Below are positions 38,499 to 45,940 of a stretch of 64,000 nt of DNA, piece by piece. How positions within the stretch are numbered: position 1 is the stretch's first letter; each line of letters starts with the position of its first letter. Below the pieces are notes generated by a model that did no database searches, was not told the origin of the DNA, and was given only the letters and a program-made list of their open reading frames with translations. The position numbers and the translations under genes are program-made. Origin of the DNA: Corynebacterium stercoris (GTDB lineage Bacteria > Actinomycetota > Actinomycetes > Mycobacteriales > Mycobacteriaceae); contig NZ_JAMFTQ010000001.1 in assembly GCF_024160105.1 (NCBI RefSeq), forward strand, positions 310,001 through 374,000. Direction: 5' to 3'.

Positions 38499-39587
38499 TC
38501 AGGCTGCCTCCGTGAACATGTGCTGCACCTTGCGGTACAGCTCGACATAGGTGCGGGCGGTCTGGGTCAGGGAGTGGTTCGCCACTACCCAATCGCGCAC
38601 GGCGGCGCGGTCGATGCGTTGGGCGCGGTGGATGGCGCGGGCGAGGGCTGCGACGTCGTCCGCCGGAGCGAGGGCCGCGGGAGCGCGGCGCAGCAGTTCA
38701 CCCATCCCGCCGCGCTCGAAGGCGGCAACCGGCGTGCCGCAGGCCATCGCCTCGAAGGCGACGAGACCGAAGGGCTCCTCCCAGCGCGGGCTCACCACGG
38801 CGACGCAGGAGTTGGCCACCAGCGCGCGCAACTCAGCGTGGGACATCGCGTCGTGCCAGGTAGCTACACCGGGGGCCAGGCGCGGGACGATCTCCTCGCG
38901 GAAGTAACGGTGGTCGCCGTTGCGCCCCGCCAGCACCAGCTCCACCCCGGCGGCGCGGCAGGCATCCATTGCCAGGTGAGCACCCTTTTCCGGCACGAGG
39001 CGGCCGAACCACACCGCGCGCGGGCCGCCCGGGCCCGGCTGCCACGTGGACACGTTCACGCCGTTCGGGATCACGGCCGCCGAGTACGGGAGTTTCCAAT
39101 CCTTGGCCGTCGTGTGGCTCACGGCAACAAAACGCCCGGCTCGCGGACCGGCCGCCGTGATCGCGGCCTGGAGCTCGTCCACGCATGGGGTGTGCAGCGT
39201 GGTCACCATCGGCAGCGGGGCCTGGCTGTGCTCGCCGGGGAAGATCAGCGGGTTGAGGCTGTTGTTGTGCACCACGTCGTACTTGCGGGCCACTAGCAGC
39301 TCGCGGAGCTGCACAAACGCGGCGTCCTCGCGCTCCTTCCCGCCCTCCGGGTAGGTGGTGTCGGTCGCGTCCTCCGGGTGCTCGCCCCAGTCCACACCGG
39401 GCAGTTCAAAGCTCTTGCAGTTGCCGTCGGAGCCGGCGGCCGCGAAGAAGTCCACCTCGTGGCCCAGTCCGCGCAGCGCGTTGACCATCGTGTGGCAGAA
39501 CGCCTCGAGCCCGCCCGCGTAGGGTTCCCGCACCGGGTAGCGGGCGGGGCCGATGAACGCGATTCGGAGCGGTGTCGCTTCCGTCAT
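38499..39587 (-). CDS. Glycosyltransferase family 4
   Basis: GT-B fold, 362 residues. The N-terminal half has FIGPARYPVREPYAGGLEAF and the acceptor-side DVVHNNSLNPL. The C-terminal half has the donor-binding WFGRLVPEKGAHLAMDAC and the E-x7-E motif in SPRWEEPFGLVAFEAMACG. It is a retaining, nucleotide-sugar-dependent enzyme by family. It lies between the other two minus-strand transferases: 4-nt overlap upstream, 2-nt gap downstream. Signal peptide and membrane helix are absent, so it works at the inner face of the membrane. Confidence 0.88.
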   Translation of the reverse strand: MTEATPLRIAFIGPARYPVREPYAGGLEAFCHTMVNALRGLGHEVDFFAAAGSDGNCKSFELPGVDWGEHPEDATDTTYPEGGKEREDAAFVQLRELLVARKYDVVHNNSLNPLIFPGEHSQAPLPMVTTLHTPCVDELQAAITAAGPRAGRFVAVSHTTAKDWKLPYSAAVIPNGVNVSTWQPGPGGPRAVWFGRLVPEKGAHLAMDACRAAGVELVLAGRNGDHRYFREEIVPRLAPGVATWHDAMSHAELRALVANSCVAVVSPRWEEPFGLVAFEAMACGTPVAAFERGGMGELLRRAPAALAPADDVAALARAIHRAQRIDRAAVRDWVVANHSLTQTARTYVELYRKVQHMFTEAA

Positions 39588-40570
39588 CGCGCACCACCCG
39601 CAAGGTTCTCGTAGATCGCTGCGTGCGCCGCGACCACTTCATGCAGCTGAGCCTCCCGATCCCCGACGTACGGCACGCCGCCGCGGGCGAGCAGCTCCTG
39701 CGCTGCGCGGCCGGCTGCGCGGCCATCCCCCGCCGGGTATTCCGCCACCGCTTCCGGCGTATCCGCCTGGCTGGCGTAGCAGCCGCAATCGGGCACCGCG
39801 ACGGGCGTGCCGTGGTCGCGGCACATTTCCAACCAGCCGGAATGCGTGCCGCGGGTGTACGGCAGCACGCACGCGCCGGCGCTGGCGACAGCGGCGAACA
39901 GCGCTTCGTCGCCGTACGGCTCGTGCACGATGAGGCGCAGGTTCGCCGTCTCCGCAAGCCCGGCGCGCAGCTCGGCCGTCGCGGGCACGTCGTGCGCGTG
40001 CACATCCACCGGCACCTCGGCGGCGATGTCGCGGTAGAACGCCGGGTCCGCCACCACGTTGCCGCGCAGGGACTTCACAAACACCGCCGCCCGCGCACCG
40101 CGCTCGGCGCGCACCGGGGCTTCCGCAATGCGCGGGTGCTTGACGACGATCGGTTCCTCCACCCCGTAGTCCGCCCGCAAAACCTCCGCCGCGCACTCCG
40201 TCAGCGTGAGGGTCGCCGCGGCGGCGTCGACAAGCACCTGCAAGCGCTCGTGGTGCTCGCGCTGATCCTCCAAGTGGGGGTTATCCAAGTCGTGCACGGT
40301 GACCACCAGCGGGACCGGGAGCGCCGCCACCATGTCCCGGATCTCGTCCGGGGTGTAGTGCTCGAAGCCGAAATGCACGTGCAGGATGTCGGGGTAGTCT
40401 GCAGGGTCCAGCTCCCGCCAGTACTGGGCGGTGAACGCGGGGTGCGGCCACCAGTTGCCGTCGATGTCCGGGTCGGGCAGGTACGCCACACCTGCAGGAC
40501 GAATTGCCTGCGTATACGGGTGATTCGCCGGGATCGAGAGGACCCGCACGGCGCGGCGGTTGGAACTCAC
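39584..40570 (-). CDS. Glycosyltransferase, GT-B fold (GT4-like)
   Basis: The 328-residue protein starts RVLSIPANHPYTQAIRP, has DILHVHFGFEHYTPDE and VVTVHDLDNPH, and ends with the donor side (HEPYGDEALFAAVASAGACVLPYTRGTHSGWLEMCRDHGTP). It is the first gene of the minus-strand trio. The start is GTG 40570; TATATT lies 6 nt upstream (40577-40582) in an AT-rich patch and no Shine-Dalgarno sequence is seen, so leaderless. It diverges from the WcbI-like gene by 77 nt. The donor sugar cannot be told from sequence. Confidence 0.82.
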   Translation of the reverse strand: MSSNRRAVRVLSIPANHPYTQAIRPAGVAYLPDPDIDGNWWPHPAFTAQYWRELDPADYPDILHVHFGFEHYTPDEIRDMVAALPVPLVVTVHDLDNPHLEDQREHHERLQVLVDAAAATLTLTECAAEVLRADYGVEEPIVVKHPRIAEAPVRAERGARAAVFVKSLRGNVVADPAFYRDIAAEVPVDVHAHDVPATAELRAGLAETANLRLIVHEPYGDEALFAAVASAGACVLPYTRGTHSGWLEMCRDHGTPVAVPDCGCYASQADTPEAVAEYPAGDGRAAGRAAQELLARGGVPYVGDREAQLHEVVAAHAAIYENLAGGAR

Positions 40571-40576
40571 TCCATT

Positions 40577-40582
40577 AATATA
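40577..40582 (-). promoter_or_regulatory. -10-like hexamer TATATT of the minus-strand glycan operon
   Basis: Minus-strand TATATT, 6 nt, GTG 40570. It is paired back to back with TACTGT at 40636-40641 for the plus-strand operon, so both halves of the glycan cluster start from one short control region. Confidence 0.5.
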
Positions 40583-40635
40583 ATCTCTTTCGCATCTTTA
40601 GTGGCCATCCGCAGTTTTCGCGCCCACACCGTTGC

Positions 40636-40641
40636 TACTGT
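40636..40641 (+). promoter_or_regulatory. -10-like hexamer TACTGT of the plus-strand glycan operon
   Basis: TACTGT, 6 nt, ATG 40648; leaderless start. Confidence 0.45.
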
Positions 40642-40647
40642 GGGCGC

Positions 40648-41505
40648 ATGCCCGTGCTTACAGTCGTCGGCAATTGCCAGGCCGAATCCACCCGGCGGCT
40701 CCTCATGTCCACCGGAGAGTTCGAGTCCGAGCGCATCAAACCGGTGCATGAAATCGAGCCGGAGGACCTCGGCTGGTTCACCGAGCTGCTCGCGCGCACC
40801 GATGTGTTGGTGACGCAGCCGATCCGCGACGATTACCGCGGGGTGCCCGTCGGCACGTCGCAAATGCTCGCCCACCTGCCTCGCGGCGCACGCCACGTCG
40901 TGGTGCCGGTGATGCGCTTCGACGGCCTCATGCCCTACCAGGCGATCATCCGCAATCCGGAAAACACGTCCGAGAACCCGCCCGTGGTTCCCTACCACGA
41001 CCTGCGAATCCTCGCGGCCGCGGCCCGCGGGCTCGACAACCCGGCCAACCCGGAGCCCTCACCCGAGGCACTTCGCCGCGCCGCCGCGATGAGCGTGGAG
41101 CAGATCAGCATCCGCGAGCACGCCCACGGCTCGGTGGTGATCTCGGATTACCTGGCCACGTCGCCGGTGTGGCACACGGTGAACCACCCGGACAACGCCT
41201 CGTTGGCGGTGCTGGCCACCCGCGTGCTGCGCGAGCTGGGCATCAGCGCCGACCCGCTGTTGCCGGATTACGAGATGCTGGGCCAGCTCGATGCGCCCAT
41301 CAACGCCCCCTCCGCCGCCGCACTCGGGGTCGCCGTCACCGGCCGCGACGAATGGCGCGACAGGAGCACGGGGCGTATCGACGCTTTCGAGATCGCCAGC
41401 GCACAGCTCGAGTACTACCGCCGGCGCCCCAGCGTGGTGGAGCACGGGCTGGTCCGCCACGCCGAGCGCATCGCCAACCTGGGACTTTTGGAGGCGCGCC
41501 CATGA
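40648..41505 (+). CDS. WcbI-like polysaccharide biosynthesis protein
   Basis: The 285-residue protein begins VLTVVGNCQAESTRRLL; GNCQ near residue 8 is the hallmark of the WcbI family, a putative acetyl- or acyl-transferase of capsule clusters that binds coenzyme A derivatives. Other family features are VLVTQPIRDDYRGVP and VPVMRFDGLMPY. It probably decorates the glycan made by the adjacent transferases; this is inference from context. The next gene overlaps by four bases (ATGA), so the two are coupled. Confidence 0.8.
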   Translation: MPVLTVVGNCQAESTRRLLMSTGEFESERIKPVHEIEPEDLGWFTELLARTDVLVTQPIRDDYRGVPVGTSQMLAHLPRGARHVVVPVMRFDGLMPYQAIIRNPENTSENPPVVPYHDLRILAAAARGLDNPANPEPSPEALRRAAAMSVEQISIREHAHGSVVISDYLATSPVWHTVNHPDNASLAVLATRVLRELGISADPLLPDYEMLGQLDAPINAPSAAALGVAVTGRDEWRDRSTGRIDAFEIASAQLEYYRRRPSVVEHGLVRHAERIANLGLLEARP

Positions 41506-42395
41506 TCCACCTCATCGTCGGCCCCGCCGCCCACGGCGTGACCGCCTACGCACTGCAGCTCGCCGATGCCCTCGGCACCGTTGACATCGTCCGCGAAGAG
41601 ACCTTCACCGAGGCCCCGCTGCCGGATGGGCCGATCCACGTCGCGTTCACCGACCATCTCTTCGGGGCGGGCCCGGACGCAGCCGTCGAGACGCTCCTTG
41701 CCCGGGTGGGTGAGCGCCCGCTGTCGGTGAGTTTCCACGACGTGCCGCAGCCCGAGGAGGGTGCGGAGCGTTTCGCTAGGCGAGCTGCCGCTTACCAGCG
41801 CCTTGCCGCGGCCGCCGACGTGGTGGGGACGAACTCCGAGCACGAGGCGCGCTTTTTCGACGCGCCGAGCAGCGTGATCCGTCTGCCGATCCCTCAGGTG
41901 CACTCCGAGTTCGATCCGGAGCCCGGCACCGTGGGCGTGCTCGGCTACCTCTACCCCGGCAAAGGCCACGAGTACCTCATCGCTGCGCTGGACGGCAGCG
42001 GGTACCGGCTGCGCTTCCTCGGCGCGGTGTCCAAGGGCCACGAAGCGTGGGCGGAAGAGCTCGCCCGGCACGCGGAGATCACGGGGTGGCTGAGCGATGA
42101 CGAGCTCGCCGCCGAGATGGGCCGCATCGAGATCCCGGTGTGCGCGCACCGGCACTTCTCCGCCTCCGGTTCGCTGATGACGTGGCTCGGTGCCGGGCGC
42201 ACCGTGCTGGCCACGGATTCGGACTACACGCGCGAAATCGACGCGTGGCTGCCGGGCCGCATCACCCGGGTGAGCGGCTCGTGGCGCGACGCCGTCGATG
42301 CATTCCAACCCGAAGTTCTGGACCCGCCGCGCTACGGCTGGGCCGATGTCGCAACCGCCTGGGAGGACGCATGGCATTCAGCTGGCCTCGAGTAA
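41502..42395 (+). CDS. Glycosyltransferase-like protein (GT-B)
   Basis: The 297-residue protein starts MIHLIVGPAAHGVTAYALQ. It shows SVSFHDVPQPEEGAERFARR, VVGTNSEHEARFF and the donor-side VGVLGYLYPGKGHEYLIAAL with a later SASGSLMTWLGAGRTVLA. This is the GT4 layout in a short form; the E-x7-E motif is not clear, so activity is less certain than for its neighbours. ATG 41502 overlaps the WcbI-like stop. The following transferase starts 25 nt before this gene ends. Confidence 0.75.
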   Translation: MIHLIVGPAAHGVTAYALQLADALGTVDIVREETFTEAPLPDGPIHVAFTDHLFGAGPDAAVETLLARVGERPLSVSFHDVPQPEEGAERFARRAAAYQRLAAAADVVGTNSEHEARFFDAPSSVIRLPIPQVHSEFDPEPGTVGVLGYLYPGKGHEYLIAALDGSGYRLRFLGAVSKGHEAWAEELARHAEITGWLSDDELAAEMGRIEIPVCAHRHFSASGSLMTWLGAGRTVLATDSDYTREIDAWLPGRITRVSGSWRDAVDAFQPEVLDPPRYGWADVATAWEDAWHSAGLE

Positions 42396-43477
42396 GCGTG
42401 GTGATCCCCCACTACAACGCGCCCGATTCGCTGGCGCGGGTCGTGGAGGCAGTACGCGCGCAGGACTACGCGGGCGAGGTGGAGATCATCGTCGCCGACG
42501 ACGGCTCCGAGGCACTGCCCCAAATCCCCGGCGTGCGCCTGGTACAGCAGGAGGACCTGGGCTTTCGCGCGGCTGCCGCCCGCAATCTGGGTGCCGCCGC
42601 CGCGACCGGCGACGTGCTCGCATTCCTCGATGCCGATACCGTGCCGGAGCCCGGCTACCTCTCGGCCGTGGTGCCGCACGTTGTCGGCGACCACCGCGCC
42701 GTGGTCGTGGGCGCGCGTCTCACAGGCGCCGATCGCACTGAGCCGCAGTGGCTTGCCGACGCCTGGGACGCAACCGACAACCTCCGCACCGCCGACCACA
42801 CGTCGTGGCGCTATGTCATCTCTGCCGTGCTGACCTGCAGCAAGGAGTTCTTCGACGAGGTCGGCGGCTTCGACGGCACCTTCATCGGCTACGGCGGGGA
42901 GGATTGGGAATTCGGCTTCCGCGCGTGGAATTCGGGCGCGACGCTCGTGCACGAGCCCGCGGCGGTCGCGGTGCACCCCGAGGAGGACTTCGGCTCGCGT
43001 TTCGACGATCCCTCGCAGCGCATCCGGGTGAAGAACGCCGAATCGCTGGCGCTGGCGCGGCGCATCTCGCACCCGCTCGCGCGCCCGGAGAGTGTGATCT
43101 TCCCGGACTTCGACATGACCGTTGCCGTGCCGGAGCTGGGGGGCGAGGGCGTGCTCGAATTCATCGTCGCCGAGTGGTTGAAAGTCGGCGCCCACGTGCA
43201 GGTGGCCGAGGTACCGGAGCTCTTCAGCGCCGACCCGCGGGTGGGCACCGAGCCGGTTGACGCGCGCGTCCACGTCGCGATCGGCGCCGCGTGGGCCCCG
43301 CAGGACATGAGTGTGCTACTCGCCGCCGAGCACGTGCTGTGCCCCGACGGCACCATGCTGCGCACCCGACGCGCCGCCGCGCTCGCACTGGAACCCGCCG
43401 CGGCGCGCCCTGAGGACATCGGGCTCACTCCGGTCACGGGGCCGCTGCAGCTCGAGCGCTACTTCGCCGGCTGGTAG
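42371..43477 (+). CDS. Glycosyltransferase family 2 with C-terminal extension
   Basis: The 368-residue protein has a GT-A domain in residues 1 to about 230: VSVVIPHYNAPDSL, IVADDGSE, RNLGAAAATGDVLAFLDADT (DxD is DAD) and IGYGGEDWEFGFRAW. The last motif is shared with the second domain of the fused transferase. A C-terminal part of about 110 residues (FPDFDMTVAVPELGGEGVLE) is of unknown role. GGGAGG lies four bases before ATG 42371, inside the previous gene. It ends base to base against the convergent AAA ATPase gene. Confidence 0.87.
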   Translation: MAFSWPRVSVVIPHYNAPDSLARVVEAVRAQDYAGEVEIIVADDGSEALPQIPGVRLVQQEDLGFRAAAARNLGAAAATGDVLAFLDADTVPEPGYLSAVVPHVVGDHRAVVVGARLTGADRTEPQWLADAWDATDNLRTADHTSWRYVISAVLTCSKEFFDEVGGFDGTFIGYGGEDWEFGFRAWNSGATLVHEPAAVAVHPEEDFGSRFDDPSQRIRVKNAESLALARRISHPLARPESVIFPDFDMTVAVPELGGEGVLEFIVAEWLKVGAHVQVAEVPELFSADPRVGTEPVDARVHVAIGAAWAPQDMSVLLAAEHVLCPDGTMLRTRRAAALALEPAAARPEDIGLTPVTGPLQLERYFAGW

Positions 43478-44686
43478 TTACAGCGCCGCCCGGCGCGCCA
43501 GGAAATCGAAAGCGTTGATCTGCTCCACATGACCTGTTGCGAGCGGGAGCCGGTCCCCGGTGAGTAGCACGCAGCGCGCACCCGGCGGCAGGCCTCTGAA
43601 CGAGGAGAGCTCGCGTTCAAGCACCCGCTCGTCGAGCGCCGTGAGCGCGACCTGAATGAAGAGCTCGGTGTCGTCTCGGCGGGCAAAGAAGTCGATCTCG
43701 CCGCCGGAACCTACCCCGGTGAAAACCTCGTAGCGCTGGCGAAGTAGCTCGAGATACACCTGGTTCTCAAGATCGTGCCCGGTGTTGGAATTTCGCCGGC
43801 CAGTGAGCGCGTCGCGCAGACCCGCATCCACCCAGTAATACTTCGGTGTCGACTTCAACCAACCTCGGCCGCGGGTGTCGTAGCGATGGCACGGGTAGAT
43901 GAGGTGCGCGTCGGCCATCAACTTAAGATAGCGGTCAACGGTGTCGGTACTTACGGGGGTGCCGGTGGATTTCAGCGTGTTGGCAATCTTGTTCGCAGAC
44001 AACGGTGAGCCGGCGTTATCCAGAACAAAAGAAGCCACCTTAAGGAATACGGCAGTATCGCGGACATCGCCGCGCAGGGCGATGTCCCTCGTGAAGATTG
44101 AGTCGAAGAGATCGCGGTTGAGCTGCCTCGTCAGCTCGGGAGACGGTGCCAAAACGCTGCGCGCAAAACCGCCCGTGACCATCCACTGCTGGTAAGACGT
44201 TTCAACGTGCTCTGTTTCCGGCGTGGCGGTGAAATGCCGGTATTCCTCGAGGGAAAGCGGAAACACCTCGATCGAGACGTAGCGGCCAGCCAAATAGGTC
44301 AGCCCCTCTCCCGCGAACATGGAGGCGTTGGATCCCGTGACGCAGATCTCCAAGTCCTGCGATGCTCTCAGAGAATTGATCACTCTCGCCCATTGGTCGA
44401 GCTCCTGCACCTCATCCACGTGCAGGTGGGTCACACCCCCGGTTACCGCGTCCCGCACGTGCTCGTGGAAGACGTGCGCATCACGCAACGGATCGAAGGC
44501 CAAATCCTCGAAATTGATGGTGAGGATCGCGGCAGGATCAACTCCACGATCCACGAGGTGCTTGCGGTAGAGCTGGAGCAACGTCGACTTGCCGCTGCGC
44601 CGCACGCCCGTAATCAGGCGCACTAGGTCAGGGCTGTCGACTGCGGTGAGCTCGTCCAAGTACTGCGGGCGGGGAAAAAGTTGCAC
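43478..44686 (-). CDS. AAA ATPase with DUF4143 domain
   Basis: The 402-residue protein of the AAA_14/DUF4143 group has Walker A ITGVRRSGKSTLL (near residue 25), Walker B THLHVDEVQELD, and sensor ICVTGSNASM. The C-terminal DUF4143 part has YYWVDAGLRDAL and GGEIDFFARR (a PD-(D/E)xK-like nuclease-type end: ENQVYLELL, EIDF, FIQVALT). Family members are widespread, often mobile and of unclear function. The start is GTG 44686; TATGAT lies 8 nt upstream inside a palindrome. Two equal palindromes in the gap suggest tight repression. It follows rpiB. Confidence 0.87.
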   Translation of the reverse strand: MQLFPRPQYLDELTAVDSPDLVRLITGVRRSGKSTLLQLYRKHLVDRGVDPAAILTINFEDLAFDPLRDAHVFHEHVRDAVTGGVTHLHVDEVQELDQWARVINSLRASQDLEICVTGSNASMFAGEGLTYLAGRYVSIEVFPLSLEEYRHFTATPETEHVETSYQQWMVTGGFARSVLAPSPELTRQLNRDLFDSIFTRDIALRGDVRDTAVFLKVASFVLDNAGSPLSANKIANTLKSTGTPVSTDTVDRYLKLMADAHLIYPCHRYDTRGRGWLKSTPKYYWVDAGLRDALTGRRNSNTGHDLENQVYLELLRQRYEVFTGVGSGGEIDFFARRDDTELFIQVALTALDERVLERELSSFRGLPPGARCVLLTGDRLPLATGHVEQINAFDFLARRAAL

Positions 44687-44750
44687 GATTTACGATCATA
44701 GTCGTAAATCTTCGCGAAACACGAGGACTTTACGAACGTAATCGTAAATC
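44687..44750. promoter_or_regulatory. Two tandem palindromic operators, 40 bp apart
   Basis: TTTACGA-N6-TCGTAAA occurs twice, 44689-44708 and 44729-44748, both with 6-bp spacers and centres exactly 40 bp apart. The first is extended to 9-bp arms (GATTTACGA/TCGTAAATC, 44687-44710) and encloses the minus-strand -10 hexamer TATGAT (44695-44700), 8 nt before the GTG of the ATPase gene. Position, symmetry and helical phasing are those of a cooperative repressor site. Confidence 0.8.
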
Positions 44751-44760
44751 TCAGGCGTCG

Positions 44761-45234
44761 TTACGCGCCCGGCACCTCAGGGGCTTCACCGGTGCGCTCG
44801 TACTCGGCGAGGATATCGATGCGGCGCTGGTGGCGCTCCTCCTCGCTCCACGGCTGGGTCACGAAGGCGTCGACGATAGCCAGCGCCTCCTCCTCGGAGT
44901 GCATCCGGCCGCCGATGCCGATGAGCTGCGCGTTGTTGTGCTCGCGGGCGAGCTTCGCGGTCTCGACGGACCAGGCGAGAGCGCAGCGCGCACCCTTCAC
45001 CTTGTTCGCGGCGATCTGCTCGCCGTTACCGGAGCCGCCGAGCACGATGCCCAGGGAGCCCGGATCTGCGACGACAGCCTCAGCTGTGGCGATGCAGAAT
45101 GCCGGGTAATCATCCGCGGCATCGTACTCGTGGGCACCGCAGTCGGTGACCTCGAAGCCCTTGGCCTCAAGGTGGGCCTTGATCTGGTTCTTCCGCTCGA
45201 ATCCGGCGTGGTCTGCACCTAGGTAAATACGCAT
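44761..45234 (-). CDS. rpiB: Ribose-5-phosphate isomerase B
   Basis: Interconverts ribulose 5-phosphate and ribose 5-phosphate. The 157-residue protein begins MRIYLGADHAGFERKN; the phosphate- and base-binding motifs include GADHAG, GIVLGGSGNGEQIAANK and REHNNAQLIGIGGRM (His and Asn of the active site). I chose ATG 45234 because TAGCAT (45242-45247) lies 7 nt upstream, a leaderless start; ATG 45243, three codons earlier, overlaps that hexamer. It lies next to the Rv2466c-like gene and pepN, the mycobacterial order. Confidence 0.96.
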   Translation of the reverse strand: MRIYLGADHAGFERKNQIKAHLEAKGFEVTDCGAHEYDAADDYPAFCIATAEAVVADPGSLGIVLGGSGNGEQIAANKVKGARCALAWSVETAKLAREHNNAQLIGIGGRMHSEEEALAIVDAFVTQPWSEEERHQRRIDILAEYERTGEAPEVPGA

Positions 45235-45241
45235 GGTGCCC

Positions 45242-45247
45242 ATGCTA
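45242..45247 (-). promoter_or_regulatory. -10-like hexamer TAGCAT before rpiB
   Basis: Minus-strand TAGCAT, 7 nt, ATG 45234. It decides between the two candidate rpiB starts. Confidence 0.45.
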
Positions 45248-45260
45248 CCCGGCGGCGAGT

Positions 45261-45881
45261 TTAGGACTCCTGGACCTGCGGGCCCTCGGTGCGGGAGCGT
45301 TTGAGCTCGAAGAAGTACGGGAAGGAGGCCAGCTTGACCGACGCATCGAACAGCTCGCCTGCCTCCTCGCCGCGTGGCACGCGGGTGATCACAGGGCCGA
45401 AGAACGCGGTGTCGCCGAGCTGCACCACCGGAGTACCCACGTCGTCTCCCACCGCCTCCATCGCGCGGGCGTGAAAACCGCGCAGCAGATCATCGGCGTC
45501 CTCGGTGTTCGCCACCTCGGCGTAGTTCGCCGGCAGGCCGACCTTCTCGAGTGCGGCGGCAATGACCTCGTCGTACGCCCCGTATCCCTGCTTCCCGCCT
45601 TCGCCACCGGGGTGCACCATCTCGCCCATCACGGTGTAGAGCTCATCGATCTTCTCCGGCGCTTCCGCCTTCACTTTGGCGAATACCCGTGCCGGGCCCC
45701 AGTTCGCCTCCATCATCTTCATGTAGTCGGCGGGCAAATCCCGACCGTCGTTCAGCACGGCAAGGCTCATGGGAACCCAGTCCACGGCCACGTCGCGGAC
45801 CTGCTCAACTTCCTTCATCCAGCGGGAAGTCTGCCAGCAGAAGGGGCAGGAAACGTCGAAGTAAAAGGTCACGTTTTGCAT
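45261..45881 (-). CDS. DsbA-like protein of the mycothiol-dependent Rv2466c family
   Basis: A thioredoxin fold with a helical insertion, 206 residues. The active site is FYFDVSCPFCWQT, Cys-Pro-Phe-Cys at about residues 12-15, where I recall CPWC in mycobacterial Rv2466c. The helical insert holds MKMMEANWGPARVFAKV, and the cis-Pro loop is in VGTPVVQLGDTAFFGPVI. In mycobacteria Rv2466c uses mycothiol and activates nitro-compounds; I name the family by synteny with rpiB and pepN. ATG 45881 has TACAGT 7 nt upstream. The pepN gene diverges 59 nt away. Confidence 0.88.
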   Translation of the reverse strand: MQNVTFYFDVSCPFCWQTSRWMKEVEQVRDVAVDWVPMSLAVLNDGRDLPADYMKMMEANWGPARVFAKVKAEAPEKIDELYTVMGEMVHPGGEGGKQGYGAYDEVIAAALEKVGLPANYAEVANTEDADDLLRGFHARAMEAVGDDVGTPVVQLGDTAFFGPVITRVPRGEEAGELFDASVKLASFPYFFELKRSRTEGPQVQES

Positions 45882-45888
45882 GCGCCCC

Positions 45889-45894
45889 ACTGTA
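45889..45894 (-). promoter_or_regulatory. -10-like hexamer TACAGT before Rv2466c-like gene
   Basis: Minus-strand TACAGT, 7 nt, ATG 45881. Together with TATGTT at 45928-45933 it makes a back-to-back promoter pair. Confidence 0.45.
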
Positions 45895-45927
45895 GACACA
45901 CTGCGCGGGCGTGGGCGGCGGCGCAGG

Positions 45928-45933
45928 TATGTT
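45928..45933 (+). promoter_or_regulatory. -10-like hexamer TATGTT before pepN
   Basis: TATGTT, 7 nt, ATG 45941, no ribosome-binding site. Confidence 0.5.
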
Positions 45934-45940
45934 GGTCCGC

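Noticed and set aside
43478..44686. Toxin or restriction system around the AAA/DUF4143 gene
   Set aside because: No partner gene is adjacent: it abuts a glycosyltransferase on one side and rpiB on the other.
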